DNA of 64,000 bases from Microstegium vimineum (lineage: Eukaryota > Streptophyta > Magnoliopsida > Poales > Poaceae). Below are positions 1-10,339 of the stretch, one piece after another. The stretch lies in contig CM039123.1 in NCBI GenBank assembly GCA_022036555.1, forward strand, positions 10,727,217 to 10,791,216. The letters run 5' to 3'. The stretch's first letter is position 1, and every line of letters begins with the position of its first letter. The notes under the pieces were generated by a model. It did not search any database, had not been told where the DNA came from, and saw only the letters and a program-made list of their open reading frames with translations. A program made the position numbers and the translations under genes.

Positions 1-585
1 CAGCAAATCTATGACGTGAGATACATGACGGATTTTCCTATCGTCATAGCAAGTTAACCGTGACGTATATTTGACTTTTATGACCAAAGTGATCGTCATG
101 TAAAGCATCATTCCTTGTAGTTGGCTTCAGGTGTTACTTGAGTCCAAACAGGTTCCAAAACATGACTAAACCCAACACACGGCCTGAACTAACTCGAATA
201 TGTCCCAAACTCGACCTACATTATCCCAAAGAAAATCTATGGCTCACATCCTTTGCAGCCGGCCAGGCCTGTACAACAGCCTTCGGTAAGACCAAGATAA
301 AGAGTGCTTGCCAATCAAGACATTGAATTTTGGAGTAATTTTGGGCTCATTGTTTTAACCCCAGGTTCTACTCACTCGCGCCGTCAATATTCGTGTACGT
401 GCCAACTGCGTGGTTGCGTTGCACCTTCGGTCCTTGATGCGCACAATATCTTCGGAATAACCAAGAATGGCGGCCGACGACATCTACTAGTATCTAGACA
501 TGATCAACAACCACCTTAATTATTCAATTGTGTCCCTAGATCATTGACGTGTGTTGATCAGTCATTGTGCGGTAGGCTCGTACGG
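1..585. other. Intergenic DNA, no gene recognised
   Basis: No reading frame here resembles a known protein. The first 110 bases carry repeated TGACG / CGTCA words in both orientations, a composition often seen in terminal parts of grass DNA transposons, but no terminal repeat with a target duplication could be defined. The remainder is mixed-composition DNA without recognisable structure. Confidence 0.4.
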
Positions 586-752
586 GTTTATGATCAGCGA
601 CAAAAGGTGACGTTCGGTTCGATCTTTTGCTTTGCTAGATCTCAGTGTCTTTGCTGGGCAATACAGTTGGTTTATAATCAGCGACACAAAAGGTGACGTT
701 CGGATCGATCTTTTGCTTTGCTCGATGTCGTGTCTTTGCTGGGCAATACAGT
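586..752. repeat. Direct tandem duplication, two units of about 84 bp
   Basis: The stretch starting GTTTATGATCAGCGAC at 586 recurs as GTTTATAATCAGCGAC at 670. Both units run through a shared TGACGTTCGG block and end at GCTGGGCAATACAGTTG. The units differ by a few substitutions and small indels, so this is a fairly recent tandem duplication. No coding role is apparent. Confidence 0.75.
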
Positions 753-843
753 TGTAATAGTACATGTACTTGGATTCTTAGCTAGCTGCGTGGATGCTTA
801 TGAAAGCAAGCCGCTTGCTTTCTTTCCTGAGCCAGTTAGTTTA

Positions 844-1136
844 GGACCTGTTTGGAAGAGTTGTGTACCATAATTCTTCAGCTGTACGTTCCCTGATTTA
901 CTGGTAAAGTGATTTCGTGGTTAAAAATAATTCTTTCTGATTGTTTAGCCTAATCTCTCAAAATTAACATGAAAAATCACTTCACAATCAGGTGAAGCTA
1001 CTTTTTCAGCTTTTAATCTTTTAATTCATTTCACAAAATCACTTTATAAAATTAGCATAGAAATCAGTTCTCGCTAAAAATATGTTTGATAGAGTGATTC
1101 TTCCTGAAAATTAATTTTACGCTTCCAAACAACCCC
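844..1136. mobile_element. MITE with GGACCTGTTTGGAAG termini (293 bp)
   Basis: The element opens with GGACCTGTTTGGAAG and closes with CTTCCAAACAACCCC, an imperfect terminal inverted repeat. TTA abuts both ends, which would fit a PIF/Harbinger (Tourist) three-base duplication. The flanking octamers TTAGTTTA and TTAGTTAG are also similar, so a hAT-type eight-base duplication is not excluded. The interior is AT-rich and non-coding. Confidence 0.6.
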
Positions 1137-1436
1137 TTAGTTAGCCTTACTGCAAGTATGAAGGGCAAGCAAACCAAAGGAGCACTAAAATCTGGAATAC
1201 CAAAGCATCACACGGTTGCTCCACGCTCAATACCACCATACCGTACCCTACCTAATATCAAACTGTTTTAATTATTTGATCCTTTAATTTATTTATTTAT
1301 TTATTTATTTTTCACGCATAGCAGACGTCGACAAGACATTATTTATTTTCAACAATATCAGTACTAGTAGCAACACTACGACCCTGAAGCATTGTGACGT
1401 TGACGCGCTGACTTCGCACACCGCCTATTCGCATCA
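1137..1436. other. 3' flank of BSP-1 with (ATTT)n microsatellite
   Basis: This holds a run of ATTT units at about 1288-1312, then the presumed 3' untranslated region of the minus-strand BSP-1 gene. Read on the minus strand, AATAAA lies at 1342-1347, about 90 bases after the stop codon, and is a plausible polyadenylation signal. Confidence 0.5.
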
Positions 1437-2264
1437 TCAGCCTCCATACTTGGCCTTGTAGTCCTGCCACAGCTGCTGCACAGTCTTCCCCAGGATCTGC
1501 GCGAAAAAATCGTCGGTGTAGCCGTCCTTCATCTTGGCGTTGAGCAGCGCGACGAAGCCCGGCTTCAGCGAGTCGCAGTAGTCCAGGAACCTCGCCGTCA
1601 CGTCGTAGCCCTGATCCCACCGGTCTCCCTGCCCCGGCTTCACCCAGTGTCCCGGCGCATAGCCCGCCTTCAGCCGGACGTAGTCGGCGATGCCCTCGAT
1701 TAGGCCGCCGTTCGCCTGGCCCTGCCCGTCCCACTGCCACACGTGTGTCGTCTCGTGGTACAGCACGCCGGTGACCTATATATATATATATGAAGAAAAC
1801 GGCACGCCTCATGATAAAGCAAGCTCACACAGTATAGTATGGCTATGGAAGGGCAGGGCAGGGCAGGACAGGACAGGACAGGACAGTAGTATGCCAGTAT
1901 ATGTGATGCGTGCATTTACCTCGGTCTTGACGTCGCCGGAGTAGCCACCGACGTACTGGGCGCTGAGGTGGATCCCGTTGGCGCTCGTGAAGGCCACGCC
2001 GCCGATGTCCTCGACGACGAGGGTCACCGCGTCGACGGGCTTGCGGTCGCCGGGGCTGGGCTGGTTGAAGGTGTTCCAGATGAATGTGGACGCATCGGAG
2101 AGCACCTGCTTGGCATAGTCGACGCCGACGGCCTGGTCGAACCGCTGCCCGCCGGGGGTGTTGGACGCCGTGTTCGTCGCATCGAACGTGACGGCGCCGG
2201 CCGTAGTTGCGGCCAGCAGCGCCAGGAGGGAAGCAACCGTGGCGATCTGAAGCTTGTTCATCAT
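1437..2264 (-). CDS. BSP-1: PR-17 / plant basic secretory protein, HExxH metallopeptidase-like
   Basis: Two exons on the minus strand: 2264-1920 and 1775-1437. The 144-base intron has GT..AG ends and phase 0, joining KTE to VTGVLYHE. The spliced protein is about 227 residues, normal for the family (WCI-5, NtPRp27). Residues 1-24 form a signal peptide, so export to the apoplast is expected. The core holds H122-ExxH126 (HETTH) followed by WQW and the conserved EGIADY block at about 142-147, as in zinc peptidase-like PF04450. A second Met lies directly after the first; either could start translation. A TATA box sits about 80 bases upstream. BSP proteins are defence-induced; the substrate is unknown. 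No break was found, so the gene looks intact. Confidence 0.93.
1776..1919 (-). repeat. BSP-1 intron carrying (TA)n and pentamer (GGACA/GGGCA)n repeats
   Basis: The only intron of BSP-1 has a TA dinucleotide tract at about 1778-1791, right next to the acceptor AG. It also has a run of five-base GGGCA then GGACA units at about 1848-1886. BSP-2 and BSP-3 have introns at the same codon without these tracts, so the expansion is specific to this copy. Confidence 0.8.
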
Positions 2265-2340
2265 CCCTGGTGCTGCTGGACCTGCTTGCTTCTTTGTTTG
2301 CTCCGTTGCTGGGTTAGCTACTTGCTTGCTGTGGTTGGGT

Positions 2341-2350
2341 TTATATATAG
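2341..2350 (-). promoter_or_regulatory. TATA box of BSP-1
   Basis: Minus-strand CTATATATAA lies about 77 bases before the BSP-1 start codon, in a position suited to a short leader. BSP-2 has a comparable CTATATAAT box. Confidence 0.7.
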
Positions 2351-2460
2351 AGCTAGCGTGATAGGTAAAGATGTGACGAGTTTTTTTTTCCGATGGTGAT
2401 GATATGTTTTGTCTAAAAAGATTGATCCTATCCTTAAAAAAAAATATTGAACCTTAAGTA

Positions 2461-2660
2461 GGTTTAGTCCGGGTCAAAATACCTGACATGGACTCGTTCC
2501 AGTTTGGTTGCATTTTTTTCTGGAAATTTGGTGTGGAAGAAATTAAAGCCAGCCATGTGTCATTTTTTCTCTGATCCATATAGGACGGCAGGACGCAATA
2601 ATATAAGTACTAGAGTAGATAACTTCTTTGCTGTTAGGACATTCACATTACCTCTGCACA
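2461..2660 (-). promoter_or_regulatory. Upstream block shared with BSP-2 promoter
   Basis: This stretch resembles 18905-19060, upstream of BSP-2, over several blocks: GGACTCGTTCCAGTTTGGTTG-like sequence, TTTGGTGTGGAAGA against TTTGGTGGAAGA, and ACTTCTTTGCTGTTAGG against CCTTCTTTGCTGCTAGG. BSP-1 and BSP-2 therefore share ancestry beyond the coding region, including distal promoter. The far end runs into the left arm of the palindrome. Confidence 0.65.
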
Positions 2661-2902
2661 ACCACAAGGCCAACTATTGCATGTTTGCCGACACAGTCAA
2701 CCAATACTTCTACACAACCAAGCATATACAGACGCAAAATTGGTTCGTTGTAAGTTTGCCAAAATGACTCGGTGAAGAGCACTCAATTTCTCGACGCCTG
2801 GATAGAGCCAGTTATCTCACTGCACCATATAATCATATACAGTACGACACAATATTTTTTGGTTATATATGGGAATGTGTCCTTCTCAATCAAGGACGAT
2901 AA

Positions 2903-3308
2903 GAGCAAGTATAGTGGTGGGTTGTAAGCTGACTAAATGCTAAGGTGAAGAAGAGAGGGAAGGAGAGAGAAGAGAAGTCACTACTAAATTATTAAACTTC
3001 TCCTAGTGTTTTGGTAGTTAAAAATTTAGTACTAACTTTTCCTACTAAATGTCTCCTAGTGAAATTCCCATGTGTCATGATTAGTGTAGTGTTTTATTAC
3101 TACTTAAAATACTAGGAGAACTCCACCATTTTGGTAGTGAGTGGGTTGTAAGCTTACAGCCAGCTTGGGCACAAAAACCAAGAAAAGCCGTGAGATAGAT
3201 AAGTGGGTCATGTATTGATTGTGAAGGTGAAACCATTATATAAGTGGCTGAGAGGTGGACCATAAAGATTTATACAACCAGCAGTTGACTGTATTATTAG
3301 TCTTGCTC
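2903..3308. mobile_element. Tourist-like (PIF/Harbinger) MITE in left palindrome arm
   Basis: Termini are GAGCAAGTATAGT and, inverted, GAGCAAGACTAATA. Both ends are flanked by TAA (2900-2902 and 3309-3311), the TWA-type duplication of PIF/Harbinger elements. The interior (406 bp) is non-coding. The right palindrome arm has the unoccupied site, a single TAA after GGACGA, which confirms the boundaries. Confidence 0.8.
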
Positions 3309-4053
3309 TAATACATACATGACGCCCTGACGTGTACTAGACGACCGCGCCGGACTGGAGTAATTAACATTTTCAATGCCGAAACAGTAGTCCAACAAAG
3401 TGATGACTCTTCACTCTTCAATCTTCAACTGTGATCACTCTTCAGTCTTCAGTCTTCAAATGTATCTTGATCAGATCTGCCGGTTGGGTAGCATACGAAT
3501 AGAAATCCTTGGAGAAAACAAGCCATATGCCCATATGTACGTGCAGGACCCTCCCCTGAATTACTGAATGTATCAATCAGTTCATCAGAGCCACACATTC
3601 AGCACCGAAACAACCTTTGGACTAAGTCACAGTCATGAGATTTTGTTTTGGGAATTTAAAGCGTTTCGACTTTTGTGGCCGCGCTTCTACGCGGGACTGT
3701 TGTATTGTACTATTGATGTTGAAAAAAAGTACTACATTGTCCAAAAATCATAGAGTTCTAGATTGGTCCTAGAGTCAAATAATTGTATTGGTAAATCTAA
3801 TTAAGTCTATTTAAAAGTTTACCGATATTTATAATACCAAATTAGAACTACAAGATTTCTCATAAACATGTTTTTTACGAGAAATCTTGTAGTTCTAATT
3901 TGGTATTATAAATATCGGCGAACTTTTAAATAAATTTAATTAGATTTACCAATATAATTATTTAACTTTAGGACCAACCTAGAACTCTATGTTTTTTGGG
4001 ACAATGTAGTACGTTTTTTCAACAACAATAGTACAATACAATAGTCACTCGTA

Positions 4054-4285
4054 TTCTCCTCCGTCCCTAAATAATTGTCTTTGTTGGTGTCTATACCACA
4101 AATTTGATTTGATTTGTAGTAAATAAGTATAACATTTGTATCTCCGAATAAATTTATTAAAAAACTAGATTTATATATTTTCAATGATACTAGTTATATA
4201 TCATAATTATTTATATTTTTTAATATATATTTAGTCAAAAATATTTCTTGAGAAGTGCGTGACTAATATTTAAGGATGGAGGGAG
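4054..4285. mobile_element. Stowaway-like MITE in right palindrome arm (232 bp)
   Basis: The ends read TTCTCCTCCGTCCC and GGATGGAGGGAG, the classic Stowaway (Tc1/mariner) terminal sequence, flanked by TA at 4052-4053 and 4286-4287. The left arm shows the empty site with one TA beside the GAAGCGCGGCC block. The AT-rich interior has no reading frame. Confidence 0.85.
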
Positions 4286-4925
4286 TAGAAGCGCGGCCAT
4301 AAAAGTCGAAACGCTTTAAAGTCCCAAAACAAAATCTCATGACTGTGACTTAGTCCAAAGGTTGTGTCGGTGCTGAATGTGTGGCTCTGATGAACTGATT
4401 GATATATTCAGTAATTCAGCGGAGGGTCCTGCACGTACGTATGGCTTGTCTTCTCCAAGGATTTCTATTCGTATGCTACGCAACCGGCAGATCTGATCAA
4501 GATATAGTTGAAGACTGAAGAGTCATCACTTTGTGGGACTACTGTTTTGTCACCAGAAATGTTAATTACTCCAGGCCCCGGCGCCGTCTGCATCACGAAA
4601 TGGTACTCGTCAGTCGTCACGGCGTCATATAACTCCATTATCGTCCTTATAAAATGGACAGATCCCCATATAACCTAAAATATTGTGTCGTACTGTATAT
4701 AATTATGGTGAGATAACTGGCTCTATCCAGGTGTCGAGAAATTGAGCGTTCTTCACCGACTCATCTCGGCAAAACTTATGTAGACGTATTGTGGTTGACT
4801 CATTAAGTCGGCAAACATGCAACACTTGTGGCGCCCTTTTGGTTGTGGAGAGATAATGTGAATGTCCTAACAGCAAAGAAGTTATCTAGTACTGTACAGT
4901 ATATTATTGCGTCCTATATGGATAG

Positions 4926-5536
4926 GAGAAAAGATTTATATTATTACGTCTGTTTGGGGGGTTATTGACTTTTCTTGGAGGTTGGCACCCAATGAAATGC
5001 TTGACATATATATATTTGATGACTCCGACAAAAAAAACAATAACATTTTAAAGGTGTCTGAAAATCCTAAAATTTGGTATGATATCATAATATTGTTGTG
5101 TTATCATGCCATAAATTTTTCAAATCATATTAGCGAAGTTGAACTATACATTATTCACAAATGGATAAATCTCTCACATAGTTATGTAACTATACAAGAG
5201 ATGTATATATTTGTTAACAATGTATAGTGTCGCTTTGTTTAAATCATTTGATTTTTAGTGCTAAGATTATACACTAAAACTATATTTTTGTATAGACTCC
5301 CTATGTCAATTTTTGTGCTCCACCCCTATATTTGATGTAATTGTCTGAAATTTACTACCTTGATCCGACAAAGAATGTAAATCTCACATCCCGAGGCAGA
5401 GTCAAAAGACTCCTAATTTTGACCAAAAGCATGTTAAAAAGTATTAATGTTATGATGTGTAATAAGTATTATTAGATTAATTATTTGATATATTCATAAT
5501 AAATGTAACTTGAGATCTAAATGCAGATATTATCTA
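4926..5536. other. AT-rich intergenic DNA
   Basis: This is AT-rich sequence with no similarity to a protein that I recognise. An open frame at 4907-5227 has low-complexity, AT-driven composition and no known motif. Confidence 0.4.
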
Positions 5537-5892
5537 AGGATGGCAATGGACACAGATTTGCTTAGTGTCCGTGGGTAAAAACCTGCTAGGACGATGGTGT
5601 GGGTGCAACTTTGTGCTCCAGGTGTGCGTGCGGGTTTGTAGTTGAACTGAATAAGAACTCGTGGGTATAGAAAACTTGTATCCGTTCCCGCTTTGCTCAC
5701 GAACCCGTCTCAACGCCATGACATGTTGGTCCTATCTGACTATATATAAAGTAAGCAACTTAGCTTTATGATTTCCTCCCTCGTATCTATTTATATATAA
5801 AAGAAACATTTTTATATTGGTATAATGTTAGGTAGTTTTGATTTTCATACTTAAATTTCTTTCTATAATCTATGTATTATTGTTTTGCGGGT
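5537..5892. mobile_element. Left part of a small DNA transposon, interrupted by the Gypsy element
   Basis: The element begins AGATATTATCTAAGGATGGC and runs into ATGGACACA; the mirror end at 17645-17672 reads TGTGTCCATTGCCATCT. Both ends carry the GATGGCAATGGACAC terminal repeat, with internal GCGGGT / ACCCGTGGG motifs common in grass non-autonomous elements of hAT type. The Gypsy LTR begins at 5893, so the transposon is older and was split. Confidence 0.6.
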
Positions 5893-7291
5893 TGTCGGTG
5901 TTATGAACCCAGGGGGTCAAGACCATCGGCTAGTAAATTTGTATATTGCATGCTCCCTCTCCCAGATGTGATGCAAGAAGAACACAAGATTTATCCTGGT
6001 TCGGGCAAAGAAGACCCTACGTCCAGCGGGGGAGGATGAATTGTATTATCTTACATCGAAGTGCTCGTACAGGGGGTACAAGCAGGTTTACACGGGGGTG
6101 CTCAGAGTGAGCTGAAGCCTAGGACTAGCAGGGCTATCCTAGGTGGTCGGTTGATTGCTTGAGATGTTGATCAAGCAAGCGGGTGTGGAGTGGTGTTGCG
6201 AATGCGCATGCCGATACCGATGCGCATGCCGATACGAGTGTGCATGCCTTAGCCGATACGAATGCACCTGCCGATGCGAATGCGTATGCCGATACCGATG
6301 CCCCCTCCCCCCTTCTATCCCAGCGTCCCCTTTTATAGACCAAGGGGAGGCCTGAGAGTACAGAGTCCTAAATTGTTACGGCATAGGAGGTGTGTCTGTG
6401 CTCCATGCTTGCGATGGGACATCGGTCGCTGTAGCGGCGTGGCCTCCCTGTCCTTCCGGCGTTCAGAGCATGGCGATAGCGGACTGAACACCGCCGTACA
6501 ACATGAAGCAGTGCGGTCGGCCTTCTGTAGACAGGTACGAGTCCCACAATTGACGCGGGACGGACTGGACGGGAGCCATGCTGGAGTGGTTGGGGACGAT
6601 GGTCGAGCCCCCTGGTCAAGGGGGGTCGAGGCCAGCGTGACCCTGTCGTATCCCTGAAGACACAGTCGAGGGCTGTCCTGTTCATGGCTCGAGGGGGTGC
6701 CTCTGGATTCCGTACCTGCGACATGGCTACAGCGGCCGCACGGTTGACGGAAGTCCCAGGCATGGGTGACGAGTTGATGGATTTGACTGCGGTAGTGGGC
6801 GCCCATGGCGTTAGGCGGGGGCAGGTAGGCGCATTGGATCCCCTTTACCCCATACCGGGAGCAGGTGAGCTGACCGAGTCTCCTGCGCGCGGGTCGTTCG
6901 ATCGACCCCCTGTCCGTCATTCGAGGGGTCGAGGCGGAGGGGTCGTTCGTTCGACCCCTGTCCGTCAGTCGGGGTCGAGGGGTCGAGGTCGAGGGGGATT
7001 CGATCGACCCCTCTTCCGTCATTCGGTGGGTTAAGGCGGAGCGGAGGGGTCATTCGTTCGACCCCTGTCCGTCAGTCGAGGTAGAGGCGGAGGGGTCGTT
7101 CGTTCGACCCCTGTGTTTCCCGCAATGGGCCGGCCCACGACTAGTCACTGTTGCCGGTGAGGGAGACCTTTGCGTGATGGGCCTTCCTCCATTGACTTGA
7201 ACGGCTGATCGGATCCTGCCTTAAAAATGGTTGCTATGTTAAGCATTAGATTATCACACGTTTAGGGTACCCCTTACCTTTGTACCCGACA
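5893..7291 (-). repeat. Gypsy 3' LTR (left copy, 1399 bp)
   Basis: This copy matches the right LTR almost base for base across its length. It is 18 bases longer, and that difference is explained by one additional copy of an 18-base unit in the GATACGAATGC minisatellite. Otherwise only scattered substitutions separate the two. Confidence 0.9.
6199..6302. repeat. LTR minisatellite of CCGATRCGAATGC-type units
   Basis: Units of 12-18 bases built from CCGATACGAATG, CCGATGCGAATG and GCATG follow one another. The other LTR has the same array at 16447-16532 with one 18-base unit fewer. The apparent cysteine-rich open frame across it is a by-product of the repeat. Confidence 0.8.
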
Positions 7292-7306
7292 GTAGCCCCC
7301 GAACCT
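7292..7306 (-). promoter_or_regulatory. Gypsy polypurine tract
   Basis: Minus strand GGTTCGGGGGCTAC lies directly before the left LTR, the expected position of the plus-strand primer for an element read on the minus strand. Confidence 0.7.
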
Positions 7307-7466
7307 CTATGCGGATAAGGAAAATCCACATAGAGGTTTTTGCTGATGATCTGCAGGGTTAGTAAGAGGTTCGATTCCCCGTGGGGTAGCTCCCGAGGCC
7401 CTAGAGAAGTGATTAAGAACTCCTCTGGGGGCTTTGATGTGTGTTTTATCGAGGGGATTAGGATTA

Positions 7467-8774
7467 ACTGGAGTCATAGCGCCCTATCGAGGGGTTAGCT
7501 CTGTCTGCCAGGCTATGAGTGTTTTCGACCCTCTTTTGTCGAGGGGTGCCGTGCATAGTCTAGCCCTCGAGCCTCGTGTGGCTGGGCTTTCACTACCTCA
7601 TAGCGTCCTTCCCACGGATCCTTGCGCTCGGATTGTGGGGCGAAGAGCATCGTGCTATCCTCGTTAGGACGAGCCTCGAAGTCCTCTATGAGCTGATAAC
7701 GGGTAGAAATCCAAGTGAGAACTCGTGTCCCCTTCGACGGGGGTCGATAGAAGCCTTGAGGCGTTCTTATTAAGCAAGACCGCGTGGATTACCTAGGTGC
7801 CGAGTCTGTTCGATGAGAGTCGGTGGCTCGATGATGCCTCCCATCGAAGGGATCCTTGGGTATTCTGTGGTTATGCCTCGGATATGTCCCGGGGGGCCTC
7901 GAGCATACGTTCTCGAGCTAGGGGCTCGCGCCGGCCCCCCTGTGTCATCCCTTACTCGAATACTCGAGGGCGGCTGTCGAAACCCTTTCGTGGGGCCAGC
8001 CTTCGCTCCCTCAAGATTTCGGGGTGGACCGGAGTCCGTTTTGCTTCCTTGGAAAGGGGGTGCTCGAGGGCGGCTGTCGAAAGCCTTTCGAGGGCCAGCC
8101 TTCGCTCCCTCGAGGGTTAAACTGGAGTCATAGTGCCCTATCGAGAGGTCAACTCTGCCTGCCAGGCTACGAGTGTTTTCGACCCTCTTTCGTCGAGGGG
8201 TGCCGTGCGTAGTCTAGCCCTCGAGCCTCGTGTGGCTGGGCTTTCACTACCTCCTAGCATCCTTCCCACGGATCCTTGCGCTCGGATTGTGGGGTGAAGA
8301 GCATCATGCTATCCTCGTTAGGACGAGCCTCGAAGTCCTCTGTGAGCCATTTTTTTAAAACGGGTAGAAATCCAAGTGAGAACTCGTGCCCCCTTCGACG
8401 GGGGTCGATAGAAGCCCTGAGGCGTTCTCATTTAAGCAATACCGCGTGGATTACCTAGGTGCCAACTCTGTTCGATGAGAGTCGGTGGCTCGATGCCTCC
8501 CATCGAAGGGATCCTTGGGTATTCCGTGGTTATGCCTCGGATATGTCCCGGGGGGCCTCGAGCGTACGTTCTCGAGCTAGGGGCTCGCGCCTGGCCCCCC
8601 TGGGTCATCCCTAACTCGAATACTCGAGGGCGGTTGTAGAACCCCGTTCGTGGGGCCAGCCTTCGCCCCCTCGAGATTTGGGGGTGGACCGGAGTCCGTA
8701 ACCCTGGGTCCTCCCTGTCCTCGGGGTACTCGAGGGCGGCTGTCGAGACCCTGACCGAGGGCCAGCCTTCGCTC
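7467..8774. repeat. Direct tandem duplication inside the Gypsy element, two units of about 654 bp
   Basis: ACTGGAGTCATAG at 7467 recurs at 8121. The two units stay aligned through ACCCTCTTTYGTCGAGGGG, GGATCCTTGCGCTCGG, TAGAAATCCAAGTGAG and the CCTCGAG-rich end near GCCAGCCTTCGCTCCCTC. Minor indels separate them. The region is non-coding and replaces where pol would be expected. Many TCGAGGG words make it GC-rich. Confidence 0.8.
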
Positions 8775-8868
8775 CCTCCAGATTTTGACGGACGGGTCGA
8801 CGTCCATTGCTTACCTCCGAAGATAATGCCCTATCCTGTGGAGTACGAGGGGTAGGTAGGTAGGTAAA

Positions 8869-9258
8869 TTAAATGTGGGGACATACCTGCCTTTTCGTCG
8901 GATTCGCCCGCGAGCATGGGTCAAACAGGCTCCCGAAGGAGAGGAACTGTGTCGCCAGCTGGGGCCGGGGGGACGGTGTCCTAGCGTCTCGGGATCCGCG
9001 CGGTGAAGATGCGGCGACGCGGTCGAGTATGTCGGAGAAGCCACGGGGACCCTCTTGAGATGACGATTTGGCAAAGCCAAAGTCAGGCTCGGCGAGGTAC
9101 CCGCCCCCGACCCGCAAGCATGGGTCAAATAGGCTCCCGAAGGGAGGAACTGTGTCGCCAGTTGGGGCCGGGGAGGCGGCGTCCGACGTACCGGAGCTGC
9201 TGCTATCCATGCCACTATTGGAGAGTAGAGCCATGTCGTGGTCGTGGCCCAAGGACAT
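8869..9258 (-). pseudogene. Duplicated gag 5' segment (Gypsy)
   Basis: The 129-codon frame starts MSLGHDHDMALLSNSGMDSS, nearly the same as the start of the main gag region at 12301 (MSWGHGHDMVLLSNSGMDSS). Both then carry a DTVPPFGSLFDPCL motif. An internal block with GGGTCAAACAGGCTCCC occurs at about 8916 and again at about 9120. The segment is cut off before any capsid domain. It is best read as a rearranged second copy of the gag leader. Confidence 0.65.
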
Positions 9259-9260
9259 GA

Positions 9261-10339
9261 ACTCTAGACTCCCGGACCAGATGATGGTGGCGAATGGAAA
9301 TAGTTGAGGCCTGTGAGCCAGATCTGGACAAAATAGGTCTATGTAATAGATTAGTTTTGTGACAATATGATGTCAAGCCCCTGGGGGCTTCAAAACCTTA
9401 ATGCATTTTATTCGGGATGCATCTGAGTGTTTTTATTTCTCGAACCATCTCAATTTCTCATTGCCTAAGTTGTTGCTTTTAGACTAAGTGTCCGACGCGC
9501 GCTCGTATCCCTCGAGGGGGGGAGCGAGTGGGGGTACCATAGCCCTGAGGCGTAGGAGAGTCCCCGGCTCGACGACCCTCGACCCTTAGGGAGTTCGAGG
9601 CGTCTTTACTTAGTCATGAAGCGTACTCGGGGCAAAGATGGAAAGAGAAGCGTCGAGTTTCGAAAAACATTCAGATTTTTAAGGGACTTAGGGAGGGGAG
9701 ACCCCCCCGACCCGTCAGCCCCCGAGGGAAACTTGACTTTGCAGGAGCAAAGTCGAGGCTACCTCAGAGTCATGAACAAACGTGAAATGTATTTCGAGAA
9801 CATTTTATTCATTCATGATGCGATAAACGTACATAACGCGTAAGATGTACAAGGCCTAAGTTATCGACTTAGGGGTAAAAGCGGTTTTCGGGGACTTTTT
9901 TAGGGGTATTCCCGATTAGCCCCCGAGGGAGGCTCGACTCTGCGAGAGCAGGGTCGAGTCTACCTTTACGACCATGAGCGGTGATTTCTCGAGCCATTCT
10001 TACTTCTACTAGCCTTGGTGCTCCACTTTTTGGCGCAGTTGTTGGACGTACGCCCGAGGCCCTCGAGAGGGGGGGGAGCGAGTGGGAGTACCTCAGCCCT
10101 GAGGTGTAGGAGAGTTCCCGGCTCGGCACCCCTCGACCCTTGTGGGTCTCGAGCGCGTTTCCTACCCTGCGCTAAGCGTGCTTCGAGGGGCAGAAGAAAA
10201 AGAGGCGTCGAGGGGTAGTGTAAAATCTACCTCGAGTCACGAATGAAAATGAAAGCACTAGGATCGTGGACTTTCTATTCATTCGAGATGCGAGAATTGT
10301 ACATAAATGCGAAAATGTATGAGGCCTCGAGGCCTAAGG
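9261..10339. other. Gypsy interior without coding signal
   Basis: Non-coding element interior. Two related blocks, CCCTCGAGGGGGGGAGCGAG near 9508 and CCCTCGAGAGGGGGGGAG near 10058, each sit in a longer similar context (followed by GTACC..AGCCCTGAG and TAGGAGAGT). They indicate a further direct duplication of about 550 bp spacing. No pol domain could be found in any frame. Confidence 0.55.

Larger units (their letters stand above)
2573..4925. repeat. 2.35-kb palindrome (giant inverted repeat), centre near 3868
   Basis: The left arm (GATCCATATAGGAC at 2573 onward) is repeated in reverse complement by the right arm, which ends at about 4925 (GTCCTATATGGATA). Matching landmarks include ATAACTTCTTTGCTG and its inverse near 4880, TTAATTACTCCAG near 4562 against CTGGAGTAATTAA at 3355, and AGAAATCCTTGG against CCAAGGATTTCT. 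The two arms meet around CATAAACATGTTTTTTACG with almost no spacer. Each arm carries one MITE that the other lacks. A transcript across it would fold into a very long hairpin. No protein is encoded. Confidence 0.85.

Noticed and set aside
1968..2399. Open frame of 143 codons opposite BSP-1 exon 1
   Set aside because: It is the antisense shadow of a GC-rich exon. Equivalent antisense frames occur at 18429-18758 and 41491-41907 opposite the other BSP first exons.
6155..6355. Cys-rich small protein
   Set aside because: The cysteines come from the TGCGA minisatellite in the Gypsy LTR and recur in the other LTR.
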